A stretch of 64,000 nt of DNA, taken from contig NZ_VULO01000001.1 in assembly GCF_009696615.1 (NCBI RefSeq), forward strand, positions 186,001 to 250,000, in the 5' to 3' direction. A program made the position numbers and the translations under genes. Below are positions 1-8,900 of this stretch, piece after piece. The stretch is from Scrofimicrobium canadense. GTDB taxonomy: Bacteria; Actinomycetota; Actinomycetes; Actinomycetales; Actinomycetaceae. The notes under the pieces were generated by a model that worked only from the letters and a program-made list of their open reading frames with translations, was not told where the DNA came from and searched no databases. The first letter of the stretch is position 1. Every line of letters starts with the position of its first letter.

Positions 1-2
1 TT

Positions 3-515
3 GCCTATGCGACTGAGGACCGAAAAGTCTATGGTCTCAACCTCATTGATGACATTCGGCACAACATCGGAATAGCGGGAATCGATAAACACAGCCCGGC
101 TGGATTCGTCAATGATAACGAAGAACTGGCTGTAGCCGAGCGGTACCGAGATTCAATGAACATTCGCGCCAGCTCGGTCATGCAACTTTCGGGCTCGTTA
201 TCAGGAGGAAACCAACAAAAGGTAGTTCTCTCCAAATGGCTCTACACCGATGCTGACGTGCTGATTCTAGATGAGCCGACGCGCGGCATTGACGTGGGCG
301 CCAAGTATGAGATCTACACGCTTATCAACCGTATGGTTTCTGAAGGGAAAGCTGTCATTGTCATATCGTCGGAGCTCGAAGAGCTCTTGGGTATTTGTGA
401 CCGGATCTACACGCTGGCCTACGGACGAATAACCGGCGAACTTTCAATTGATGAAGCAACACAAGAAAACCTCATGAAACGCATGACTATTGAACCGGCA
501 AGGGAGACAGAATGA
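3..515 (+). CDS. mmsA: Multiple-monosaccharide ABC importer ATP-binding protein (3' part)
   Basis: The gene enters from the left edge, so only the last ~170 residues are present; the frame is open from base 3. This is the second ABC domain of a RbsA/MglA/GguA-type double ATPase, which energises monosaccharide uptake at the inner face of the membrane. Visible motifs are the segment TEDRKVYGL typical of these ATPases, the signature [15 protein letters not shown], and the Walker B/D-loop [19 protein letters not shown], followed by the H-loop region [11 protein letters not shown]. The stop overlaps the next start by four bases (ATGA), so it is translationally coupled to the permease. The GguA/MmsA subgroup is suggested by the long partner permease; the exact sugar cannot be told. 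Confidence 0.9.
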   Translation, partial: AYATEDRKVYGLNLIDDIRHNIGIAGIDKHSPAGFVNDNEELAVAERYRDSMNIRASSVMQLSGSLSGGNQQKVVLSKWLYTDADVLILDEPTRGIDVGAKYEIYTLINRMVSEGKAVIVISSELEELLGICDRIYTLAYGRITGELSIDEATQENLMKRMTIEPARETE

Positions 516-1726
516 GCAGCGCCGAAGTGCAGGGGAAGCGCCCTGCATCTGTAAAGAAACCGTTGAGAGGATTGCCGTTGGGGGGAAATCTCCGGCAGTC
601 GGGAATATTCTTAGCGTTTGCGCTGATTGTTGTCGTATTTGCAGTTCTCAAACCAGTTTTCCTTAGTCCTGAGAATCTGACGAATATCGTACTTCAGTAC
701 TCGTATATTCTTGTCTTGGCTATTGGAATGCTTTTTGTCATCGTTTTGGGACAAATCGACTTATCAGTAGGTGCGCTTTTAGCATTGGCAAGTGCCGTCT
801 CGGCAGTCCTCGTTATAAAAGAAGGAATGCCTTGGTGGGTAGGACTGCTTGCTGCATTAGCTACCGGTTTGATCGCAGGAGTCTGGCAGGGATTTTGGGT
901 AGCATACGTGGGAATTCCCGGATTCATCGTGACTTTGGCTGGAATGCTCATATTCAGGGGACTCACGTACATTGTGCTCAACAATGTATCCCTGTCAGGA
1001 TTTCCTCAGACCTACCAAAATATTGGTAACGGATTCCTTAACGGACTCCTCGGCGGAAACGGGATAGATGTTTTTACCCTTGTCATTTTTGCGGTGGGGG
1101 TTGTTGGCTTTGGATACTTCCAATGGCGTGGGCGCCAAGATCGAATCCGGTACGGGCAAAAAGTAGAGGCACTGTGGGTATTTGTCCTCAAGTGGGTACT
1201 ACTGGCAGTCCTGGTCATGGCATTCGCCTATCAGATTGCTCGAGACCGCGGGTTGCCGATTGTCTTGATCATCATGGCAATCCTCATCCTTATCTACGGT
1301 TTGGTCAGCCAAAAGACAGTGTTTGGGCGTGATATTTATGCGATCGGTGGAAATAAAACGGCAGCAGCACTGTCAGGAATCAGTGTGCGAAGTGTGTCGT
1401 TCTGGACTTACGTCAACATGGGATTCCTTTCAGCCGTGGCTGCGGTGCTTTTCTCAGCTCGTATGAATGGGGCTCAGCCGGCTGCAGGCAACATGTTCGA
1501 GCTCGATGCCATCGCTGCATGTTTCGTTGGCGGGGCTTCCACCACCGGTGGGATAGGACGTATCTCTGGTGCTTTGGTCGGTGGTTTAGTCATGGCTGTC
1601 ATGTCGAACGGCATGCAGCTAATGGGCGCCACGACAGCAACACAGCAGATTGTCAAAGGTCTTGTCCTGTTACTTGCAGTCGCATTCGATGTTTTCAACA
1701 AACGTCGGTCAGGTGTGGCTAGCTAA
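512..1726 (+). CDS. mmsB: Multiple-monosaccharide ABC importer permease
   Basis: Polytopic permease of 404 residues with about ten hydrophobic segments. It belongs to the RbsC/XylH/GguB class and forms the sugar channel for the ATPase upstream, with which it overlaps by four bases. The family segment [16 protein letters not shown] and the later stretch with [16 protein letters not shown], where these permeases contact the ATPase, are both visible. A hydrophilic, charged insertion near residues 200-225 and the ~400-residue length match GguB/MmsB and XylH rather than the ~320-residue RbsC. A strong terminator follows, so this is the last gene of its operon. The substrate is not determined by the sequence. 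Confidence 0.9.
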   Translation: MSSAEVQGKRPASVKKPLRGLPLGGNLRQSGIFLAFALIVVVFAVLKPVFLSPENLTNIVLQYSYILVLAIGMLFVIVLGQIDLSVGALLALASAVSAVLVIKEGMPWWVGLLAALATGLIAGVWQGFWVAYVGIPGFIVTLAGMLIFRGLTYIVLNNVSLSGFPQTYQNIGNGFLNGLLGGNGIDVFTLVIFAVGVVGFGYFQWRGRQDRIRYGQKVEALWVFVLKWVLLAVLVMAFAYQIARDRGLPIVLIIMAILILIYGLVSQKTVFGRDIYAIGGNKTAAALSGISVRSVSFWTYVNMGFLSAVAAVLFSARMNGAQPAAGNMFELDAIAACFVGGASTTGGIGRISGALVGGLVMAVMSNGMQLMGATTATQQIVKGLVLLLAVAFDVFNKRRSGVAS

Positions 1727-1752
1727 AAGATTTTCTTCTCCAACACACAAAT

Positions 1753-1804
1753 GTGCTGTCTGTCTCCAGTATTCGAAGGCTGGAGACAGACAGCACTCTT
1801 TGTT
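1753..1804 (+). terminator. Rho-independent terminator after the sugar importer
   Basis: A perfect 17-bp inverted repeat (arms 1753-1769 and 1780-1796, loop of 10 nt) is followed by CTCTTTGTT. It lies 27 nt after the permease stop and ends that operon. The arms are unusually long and fully paired. Confidence 0.85.
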
Positions 1805-1980
1805 GTGGGGACGCGCTCTACTGCATAAGGAACGTTATGATCGTGCGTAGCTTCCTCGCTCCCTCGTTAATGAATTCCAATCAATAGTTGCTGTTGTAGC
1901 TAACAAAATAGAGAAATACCGCTACTGTGCTTTGAGCTTAGTATGCTGCCTGCGATAACCAACCCGAATAGAATCAGATT

Positions 1981-2856
1981 ATGGGTCGGATAGGAAATAC
2001 GTTCAAGACATTCTTTCTTTTTGTCGTCTTGTGGGCAGTCGTCCTAGGGTTGGGATACCTAGTGGCTTCAGGTACGGGCAACTTATGGTGGATCGCAATC
2101 TTTTGTGGTGTGGGTCTGGTGACTACTTTCTGGACGTACTGGAACTCTGCAACCATCGCCCTGCGACAAATGCGGGCTATTCAGGTCTCACAGGAGCAGG
2201 CTCCGGGCCTATACGCGATCGTTGAGGAACTTAGCGAACGTATGCAGATGCCAATGCCAACCATCTGGATTGCTCCAACTGCTACCCCCAATGCTTTCGC
2301 AACTGGTCGTAATCCATCAAATGCGGCGGTGTGCTGCACAGAGGGGATACTCAGATTGCTGTCAGAAAGGGAGCTGCGGGCTGTTCTAGGACATGAACTC
2401 ATGCATGTGTATAACCGCGATATTCTTTCTGCATCGGTAGCCGCAGCGTTAGGTGGTATGGTTTCGTCACTGGCACAGTTAGCCTATTTGTCGGGTGCTC
2501 GTAACCGTAACGGAAATGCACTAGTGGGACTTGTCGCTATGATTGCGGCCCCTATCGCCGCTGCACTTATCCAAATGGGGATCTCACGGTCCAGGGAGTA
2601 TTCAGCTGATGCCGACGGCGCGCTACTCACAGGTGACCCCGCAGGTCTGGCATCAGCCTTGCGAAGGATCGAAAGCGGTGTAGCGGCTGCGCCGATGCAG
2701 GCCACTCCAGAAAATGAGAATGCCTCGGCGCTGATGATCGCTAACCCGTTTCGCGGGGGCGGCATGACTAGTCTGTTTTCAACGCACCCACCCATGGACG
2801 ATCGCATTGCCCGCTTGGAGCAACAGGCTGCCGATATGGGGCTACCTTTCCCATAA
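1981..2856 (+). CDS. htpX: M48 family membrane zinc metalloprotease HtpX
   Basis: HtpX cleaves damaged or misfolded membrane proteins. The 291-residue length is normal for the family. Two N-terminal hydrophobic segments (about residues 10-30 and 35-52) are followed by the zinc motif HELMH at 138-142, then a further hydrophobic pair, and the third zinc ligand in SREYSADADGA (Glu206). The C-terminal segment FSTHPPMDDRIARLE is typical. No good ribosome-binding site is visible before the ATG, so a short-leader or leaderless message is possible. It stands alone between the terminator of the sugar importer and a convergent gene. Confidence 0.93.
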   Translation: MGRIGNTFKTFFLFVVLWAVVLGLGYLVASGTGNLWWIAIFCGVGLVTTFWTYWNSATIALRQMRAIQVSQEQAPGLYAIVEELSERMQMPMPTIWIAPTATPNAFATGRNPSNAAVCCTEGILRLLSERELRAVLGHELMHVYNRDILSASVAAALGGMVSSLAQLAYLSGARNRNGNALVGLVAMIAAPIAAALIQMGISRSREYSADADGALLTGDPAGLASALRRIESGVAAAPMQATPENENASALMIANPFRGGGMTSLFSTHPPMDDRIARLEQQAADMGLPFP

Positions 2857-2897
2857 GGTTCCTCGCGGCACTGTTGGTTCTAGCCTTGGCTCGGTTT

Positions 2898-3452
2898 CTA
2901 GGAGAAAAAGCGAATAGTTATTGGAAATTGATAGGGCTGGCCAGCCATAGCGCGATCTTTTGCTTGGACAGCTGCCACTATCGAAATGACGAAATAGGCG
3001 ATAGAGATTCCACCCAGCGCTATCCACATCAAAATCGAGAAGATCACTGCGATAGACCCACCATTATCGATAGTAACTGAACCGATAATCACCATGAGGA
3101 ATGCAAGAATGTATCCGCCGACACTGACTAGTAAACGGGTAAGTTGGAAATTCATATTGCCCACAAAGACTGCGCGCGTGATGGGGCTAACTTGATCCCT
3201 GCGAAGGAAGAATACCAACGCGGGAATCCAGCCAAAGAAAATGGAAAGTACAAGGTTGAGGCTGATGTCACTGGCCTCATAGGGGGGTATGGCAGGACTG
3301 TATCCTGAAGCTGCATAAGCTGGTTGAGGGGAATAGGGCGGGTAGGTGTGACCGTCTTGACTGTATTGCGGTGACGGTGGGGTATATCCGTAGGGGCCAT
3401 TTGGCGGAGGTGGAGGAAACGACTGTTGGGAAGGGTATTCCTGATCGGGCAT
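2898..3452 (-). CDS. DUF4870/Tic20-like small membrane protein with Pro/Tyr-rich N-terminus
   Basis: 184 residues. The first ~60 are rich in Pro, Tyr, Gly and Gln, low-complexity and probably cytosolic. The rest resembles the DUF4870 (Tic20-like) fold: a segment like FFGWIPALVFFLRRDQVSP, then NMNFQLTRLLVS, two long hydrophobic helices, and the family-like C-terminus QPYQFPITIRFFS. Function of this domain family is not established. It is convergent with htpX and 79 nt downstream of yajQ on the same strand, with a small hairpin in between. The domain call rests on motif recognition alone. Confidence 0.7.
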   Translation of the reverse strand: MPDQEYPSQQSFPPPPPNGPYGYTPPSPQYSQDGHTYPPYSPQPAYAASGYSPAIPPYEASDISLNLVLSIFFGWIPALVFFLRRDQVSPITRAVFVGNMNFQLTRLLVSVGGYILAFLMVIIGSVTIDNGGSIAVIFSILMWIALGGISIAYFVISIVAAVQAKDRAMAGQPYQFPITIRFFS

Positions 3453-3481
3453 TTCTTATTTCCTTGATCGATGCGAATTTG

Positions 3482-3505
3482 CGCCGAGGGCATTCGCTGT
3501 CGGCG
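3482..3505 (-). terminator. Weak hairpin between yajQ and the DUF4870 gene
   Basis: CGCCGA and TCGGCG arms (3482-3487 and 3500-3505) enclose a 12-nt loop 27 nt downstream of the yajQ stop. No T-tract follows on the minus strand, so this may be an attenuating hairpin or a processing site rather than a full terminator. Confidence 0.3.
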
Positions 3506-3531
3506 TTAGATTTTGAGATTGGCTAATGAGC

Positions 3532-4026
3532 TTAGCGATAGTTGACGAACTGCAGTGCGACATCGAAATCCGCGCCTTTGAGTAAAGAGATGACGTCTTG
3601 AAGCGCATCCCGAGATTTTCCTGATACGCGTACCTCATCCCCTTGGATTTGGGTTTTCACCCCTTTGGGGCCTTCATCGCGGATAAGTTTCGTGATCTTT
3701 TTCGCAATATCCGACGCGAGACCTTCTTTGAGGGGGACGACTAACCTGTAGATCTTCCCAGAAGGCTGGGGTTCACGTCCCTTGAGGTCCATCGCTTTAA
3801 GGGATACGCCACGCCTAACGAACTTCGATTGCACTACATCAAGCACAGCAAGAGTACGTTCCGCAGTATTTGCTTCTAGAACAAGAGTGTCACCTTGTTG
3901 GGCTATAGATGCCTCCACACCTCTAAAGTCATAGCGCTGCGCAACCTCTTTAGCGGCCTGATTGACGGCATTATCGACTTCCTGCCGGTCTAAACGCGAG
4001 ACAATATCGAATGAAGAGTCAGCCAT
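3532..4026 (-). CDS. yajQ: YajQ family nucleotide-binding protein (UPF0234)
   Basis: 164 residues, the usual family length. The family N-terminus [20 protein letters not shown] and the segment [11 protein letters not shown] are clear, as is the C-terminal [17 protein letters not shown]. Known members fold as two ferredoxin-like domains and bind nucleic acid or nucleotides; the Xanthomonas homologue binds cyclic di-GMP. Nothing here shows which ligand applies. The gene reads away from the tRNA cluster on the other strand. Confidence 0.95.
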   Translation of the reverse strand: MADSSFDIVSRLDRQEVDNAVNQAAKEVAQRYDFRGVEASIAQQGDTLVLEANTAERTLAVLDVVQSKFVRRGVSLKAMDLKGREPQPSGKIYRLVVPLKEGLASDIAKKITKLIRDEGPKGVKTQIQGDEVRVSGKSRDALQDVISLLKGADFDVALQFVNYR

Positions 4027-4143
4027 AGCTCCTCCTAAATAAGTGTGAGTCTTTTCGCAACTGCCCCAGTCTAGCCCAGATAATTGGAAGCGAGGGGCTT
4101 TCCTCTGATATTCTTCTTCGGCACCGGTAATCCCGGTGTGCTT

Positions 4144-4225
4144 GGCGGATTGCCCGAGTGGCCAAAGGGATCCGGCTGTAAACCGGCTGCGTAATGCTAC
4201 GGGGGTTCAAATCCCTCATCCGCCA
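4144..4225 (+). tRNA. tRNA-Tyr (GTA)
   Basis: 82 nt. The acceptor arms GGCGGAT and ATCCGCC pair fully. The anticodon loop CTGTAAA gives GTA, there is a long variable arm as expected for tRNA-Tyr, and the T-loop is GTTCAAAT. First of three tRNA genes before rpmG. CCA is not encoded beyond the discriminator A. Confidence 0.95.
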
Positions 4226-4269
4226 CTGGCTTGGACCTTTACACGCTTGTCCTGTAAGGTTTGGGTCAT

Positions 4270-4342
4270 GCCCCGATAGCTCAGTCGGCAGAGCGTCTCC
4301 ATGGTAAGGAGAAGGTCAAGGGTTCAATTCCCTTTCGGGGCT
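4270..4342 (+). tRNA. tRNA-Thr (GGT)
   Basis: 73 nt. Acceptor arms GCCCCGA and TCGGGGC, anticodon stem TCTCC/GGAGA with loop ATGGTAA giving GGT, and T-loop GTTCAATTC. It lies 44 nt after tRNA-Tyr and 32 nt before tRNA-Met. Confidence 0.95.
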
Positions 4343-4374
4343 CTGGTCCTCCCGGTGGATGCTGGGATCGCCTT

Positions 4375-4448
4375 GGCGGGGTAGCTCAGCTGGTTAGAGC
4401 GCACGACTCATAATCGTGAGGTCGGGGGTTCGAGTCCCCCCCTCGCTA
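4375..4448 (+). tRNA. tRNA-Met (CAT), elongator
   Basis: 74 nt. Acceptor GGCGGGG pairs with CCTCGCT through two G-T pairs, as in other actinobacterial elongator tRNA-Met genes. Anticodon loop CTCATAA gives CAT; the D-loop is AGCTGGTTAGA and the T-loop GTTCGAGTC. The three consecutive G-C pairs at the base of the anticodon stem that mark initiator tRNA are absent. Confidence 0.93.
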
Positions 4449-4485
4449 CCGGTGGGATCAGATGACAAGAACGTGAGGTAAGACT

Positions 4486-4656
4486 GTGGCAAGTAAGTCG
4501 GCAGATGTCCGTCCCAAGATCACTTTGGCGTGCTCAGAGTGCAAAGAACGTAACTACATCACCAAGAAGAACCGCCGCAATACGCCGGATCGCTTGGAGC
4601 TAAAGAAGTATTGCCCAAGGTGCCGTACCAGCACATCTCATCGCGAGACACGCTGA
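4486..4656 (+). CDS. rpmG: 50S ribosomal protein L33 (bL33)
   Basis: 56 residues from a GTG start preceded by ACGTGAGGTAAGACT (weak GAGG Shine-Dalgarno). The protein begins [19 protein letters not shown]. Cys16, Cys19, Cys43 and Cys46 form the two CxxC knuckles of the zinc-binding (C+) form. It directly follows tRNA-Met, an arrangement common in actinobacteria, and is followed by its own terminator. Confidence 0.96.
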   Translation: MASKSADVRPKITLACSECKERNYITKKNRRNTPDRLELKKYCPRCRTSTSHRETR

Positions 4657-4669
4657 GACAATAAGATGA

Positions 4670-4699
4670 GTCCCTCCACTTGGTGGGGGGACTTTTCAT
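4670..4699 (+). terminator. Rho-independent terminator after rpmG
   Basis: GTCCCTCCAC pairs with GTGGGGGGAC (one G-T pair) across a 3-nt loop and is followed by TTTTCATCT. It starts 13 nt after the rpmG stop and separates the tRNA/rpmG unit from murB. Confidence 0.85.
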
Positions 4700-4719
4700 C
4701 TATCTGGGATTGAATTGTT

Positions 4720-5712
4720 ATGAGGTTATCTGACGTGACCACCCTGAGGATAGGGGGGCCTGTTGACACGTTCATTGAAGGATCGCTCGAAGACATTCTG
4801 CCAAAGATAGAGGGCGACCTGCTGGTCCTTGGGGGAGGATCAAATATTCTGGCCGCAGATGAAGGCTTTTCGGGTACTGTGGTTCGTGACAGTTCACGAG
4901 AAGTTGCAGAACTTGGCGGAAGCCAGTTTCGAGTAGACGCGGGCGTAGTCTGGGACGACTTTGTCGCCTATTCGGTGGATCGCGATTTGAGCGGCTTAGA
5001 ATCGCTCTCAGGCATTCCAGGAAGCGTGGGGGCCGCTCCGGTACAGAATATTGGCGCGTATGGCGCAGACGTGGCAGCTACGGTCGTTGCTGTTCGAGCA
5101 TGGGACCGAGATATCAATGAGGCGGTGCGTCTTTCACGCGCCGACCTTAAGATGGCTTATCGTGACTCCATTTTGAAACGTTCTGCACGTTCGCAAAAAT
5201 GGGGGCCTACAGGACGCTGGGTGATTCTTTCAGTTGATTTTGAGTTGGTGCATAGCGCTTACGGCTTTGTGCGATACGCAGAATTGGCAAAAAAACTTGA
5301 CGTACCTGTTGGTGGACAGGCGAAGATATCCGATATTCGTGACGCTGTGCTTGGATTACGCCGTTCTAAGGGGATGGTGCTTGACCAGACGGACCATGAC
5401 ACTTGGTCAGCTGGCTCCTTCTTTACTAATCCGGTAGTGACGCGTGCCCCGGATGGAGCGCCAGCTTTTCAGACTGACGGGGGAATAAAAGTTTCAGCTG
5501 CGTGGTTGATAGAACAAGCAGGATTCCCCAAGGGATTTTCCATGGGCGGACAGGTAGCACTGTCTTCTCGACACTCGTTAGCCATTACTAATCGAGGTGG
5601 GGGTACTGCACATGAAGTTCTTGAAATGGCCCGTAGGATTCGTTCCAGGGTTAAGGAGCTCTATTCCATCGAGCTCCAACCTGAACCGATCTTTGTCGGT
5701 TGCCAGCTCTGA
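4720..5712 (+). CDS. murB: UDP-N-acetylmuramate dehydrogenase MurB
   Basis: 330 residues. This FAD enzyme makes UDP-N-acetylmuramic acid for peptidoglycan with NADPH. Features in order: TTLRIGGPVDTFIEG at the N-terminus, the FAD loop GGGSNILAADEGF, IPGSVGAAPVQNIGAYG, the substrate motif MAYRDS, GSFFTNP with the catalytic Ser, and the C-terminal QPEPIFVG with the catalytic Glu. It is a type I MurB. A TGA codon nine bases upstream in frame forces the ATG at 4720. The ribosome-binding site is poor. It begins 24 nt after the rpmG terminator hairpin. Confidence 0.96.
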   Translation: MRLSDVTTLRIGGPVDTFIEGSLEDILPKIEGDLLVLGGGSNILAADEGFSGTVVRDSSREVAELGGSQFRVDAGVVWDDFVAYSVDRDLSGLESLSGIPGSVGAAPVQNIGAYGADVAATVVAVRAWDRDINEAVRLSRADLKMAYRDSILKRSARSQKWGPTGRWVILSVDFELVHSAYGFVRYAELAKKLDVPVGGQAKISDIRDAVLGLRRSKGMVLDQTDHDTWSAGSFFTNPVVTRAPDGAPAFQTDGGIKVSAAWLIEQAGFPKGFSMGGQVALSSRHSLAITNRGGGTAHEVLEMARRIRSRVKELYSIELQPEPIFVGCQL

Positions 5713-5859
5713 ATTCTGGTGTGATGCTGTTGCTGGACCATACGATTGTCGCCCCAGGCATATTCTTGCGAGCAGGGAAGATGATCCCTCAGCGTGAATC
5801 CTAGGGGTCTTTTCACGCATTGTAGGTTTAGTCAGACACGGTAGGCTCATACTAAGATC

Positions 5860-5970
5860 GGCTGTTGACTTAGATAATGAGGTACCTTCTCAACCGGGAG
5901 CGTGAGTTTCCTTTCCGGGAGGGGGCCCGCACGTAATTGCGTGAGACCCCCCAGGGCAAGGCTATGGGGT
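5860..5970. other. Structured intergenic segment, possible small RNA or converging transcript ends
   Basis: The 270-bp space between the convergent murB and the surface hydrolase gene is not coding. It contains a direct repeat of CCGGGAG (two copies about 20 nt apart) and a G-rich/C-rich stem: GGGGG near 5920 can pair with CCCCC near 5948 around an inner CACG/CGTG hairpin. The same C-run could instead pair with GGGGT near 5966. No T-tract follows on either strand, so it is not an ordinary terminator. I do not recognise a known RNA family in it. Confidence 0.3.
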
Positions 5971-5982
5971 TAGCGGCAGGTA

Positions 5983-8900
5983 CTACATAGAGTTTTGCCG
6001 GATGCGGCGCAGAACCACACCAATGCCACCAACTGCTAAGAGAACAACTACGACAATAGTAAACGGTGTAATTAGACTACCGGTATGGGCTAAAACGCCA
6101 CCGGGTTTTTGCTCTTGAGAGGGAGACCATGAACCATTATTGTCTCCGCCGATCGTAGTTCCTCCAGATTCTCCCGGTGGAGTCCCTGGGTTAACGTTCT
6201 CTTCTTCATCTTTAGTCTTCGCAGTGATCTCCAGAGCAATACTTCCACTTACCTTGCCTACTTTGACCATAACCGTGTGGTTTCCGACTTTTGTGTCTGC
6301 GGGAATGGTTACTTCTTCCTCTACAGTGCCACTGTCGGTGGTGTGGATTGTTGCCACAGTCTTTGGGGTCGAGTGGAGTTCAATAACACCGTCAGCACTT
6401 GAAGGAAGTTTCTCTGCTCGTACGGTTACTTTTTCTCCTGCTTTAGTTGTGTCTGACGATAGTGTCACTCGGGCACAACTTGTTGGTAACTCGACTGATG
6501 CCCCTTCCTCTACAGGAAAAGACTCACATATTCCGGGGAGACTGGTTGCTTCCCCGCTGAGTGTTACATGTCCGTCAGCAAGATCGATGCTGAGCGGTTT
6601 ACCGAGATAAGTGAGATTGTGCACGCCTCCCTTACTATCTGGAAAATGTACGAATGTCGGGGTTCCCCGATCTGAACGATAGCCGTTGAGAATCCAAATA
6701 TTGTCGATTACCTGTGCCATTCCGAAGGTAGTGGGCGCTTCTCCTCGCGAAATTGGTTCGGCGCCGTTCGGACCTTCCTGGTAGACCTCGCTGAAAGCAT
6801 GGGTTCGTACCACATCCCTAAGAACAGCTTCCAGATAGGTTTGAGCAACTGAAGTATGACCACTTTCAATCAGACCATAGGCAATAAACTGGGCATCAGG
6901 AGCCTTCAGCGCATCCGATGCGGTTCCAGCAAACTGCCTGTTAGGGTCGTACTCTTCGTTAAATCTCTCCATCAAAGCGTCTACCTGGTCCGTGGAAAGG
7001 TCAGGTACCAAAAGACCCGTGTTGACATAGTTGACAATACCTTTGCGTTGCTCATAGGTAGCATCAGGTCGAGAGGTCCACAGGTATTGCACTGCCCGCC
7101 CATCAGGCATGAAGAACCATTCTTTATACTGACTAATCAGCGTTTTTTGTAAAGCTACATAGTTAGCTTGATCGTCAGTCTTACCCAGTACCTCAGCAAT
7201 GTTAGCGGCATAGTCAAGATCAACGATTAGAGACACAACGAATTCTGCATCACGTTCGTCAGCAGCATTAACGCCTCCACCGGGGTAATGCGAGTGGATA
7301 TTCCATGCGAGGTGTTCACTTGACCACTTCATATGAGATTTTATTGCTGGGTAAATCTCAGCCAAGGTTTCCTGGTTGCCGGTCGTGGAATAGAGCATCC
7401 ACGCGGTTTGGGCTTTGCGACTGGGGAGAGATTCTCCGTTAAGTGCCCCATCGGCCTCGACATCCGCCATCATGCCGATCAGCGAATCCCAGGCGATATC
7501 CTCCTCGGTGTAGGCAAGATACTGAATGCCCAGTAGTGAGTCCCAGCTTGCTGAGGCCCGGTTGCGGGAAGACCCACCGTTGTATGTTGCGGCCTTTCCC
7601 GTGGCGACTTGATAGTGACTGATGCCGCTTTCAGGCTGTGGTGGAACAACGGTTTGCTTGATGTTGACGAAAGCGCGATAGTACAGCTGCCGTGTTTGCT
7701 CGGGAGTGACGCCCTCATCGCTGACAGTACGGAGGTCAAAACTTCCCACACTTGGAACGCGCGCTAGGTAATCATTCCACTCCGCTGTGCGGTCCTCGAG
7801 TGCTTGTCGAACGACGCTTACGTCAGCCCCACCTTGAGCACTTTGTGCTGCCGCTGTGATGTGGTCCGAGGACTGCCCGGGGGCATAACCCAAGCCAATC
7901 GCACTATCAGTATTTGAAGGAAGGACCGCTAACCATGTGCCTGTTGTCGGAGTCGGTATCGCACTTCCACCGGTTCCGCCCAACGCCTTGCCGGGATCGT
8001 CGTAGAAAAGCAGAGTCGCCGTTTGCGGAAAGGCGATTGCTTGAGTGTAGCCGTCTTTTTGGTTAACTAGTACCTTTGCGTCAGCATCCCAGCTAACAAT
8101 CCTAGCCACGTCACCGTAAAGGGTTGGGGAGCCTTCTTTCAGCTGTTGGGCTTCTACAAGGCGAGAAATTGTATTGTCATCGACAAAGAGATCCCGTGTG
8201 GTGTAGCTCCCGGCTTCAGTGAACGTTGCTGTCCAGTCCAATGATTGAGGGTTCCATGTGCTGTTGAAGTTAGTTGTCGGAGTTTCAATCCAGTTGTTGG
8301 CGTGGTGGAAAGAAAGAAGAGTAAAGGTCGCAGAGGTAGGAACTGGTGTCTTTGTTGAAAAGAGCTTGATGTCAAATGTTTGCTCACCAGTTAACCCGGT
8401 AAGGGAAGCCAAGTTATAGCTGAAGAAACCTGATTCGGGGGTGTCGTTTTGTATGGTTGCAAAATCTTTGCTCGTCTCAGGATCAGAGAGTTTCATTGCC
8501 CATTGTGATCCGGCACTGAGATTATCGACGGCAATCGTCAATACTGGACTGGCCGAAAGATCGACGGTGAAAGTGCGAGCAACTGCACCGAACCCCCGAC
8601 CAGAAGTACTAGTGAGAGTCGCACCTAAACCGGTTGGGGATGCTGCGAGTACAGCGCCGTTATTCGATGAAACGTTGGTCTTCCAAGCGCTCAGATCACT
8701 GAAATTGTCGGAGAAATCGGGGCGTGCATGAATCGAGAGAGCTCGAACAGTGGTTTCTCCTGAAGCTGTTGAAAAGAGCTTTACTGCAGCATTTCCGCTG
8801 GCGATGTCGTAACGTGAAAGATCATAGGCAAAAGTTCCAGTCGCAGAGGTATCATCTTGGATCAGGACATCGCCGCCGCCTTCTGGACGGACCTTTAGTG

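Noticed and set aside
6140-6610. Long plus-strand frame opposite the surface hydrolase gene
   Set aside because: It runs antisense to the C-terminal Ig-like domain of a gene with clear domains, and its sequence is a low-complexity Ser/Thr/Val mirror with no start site.
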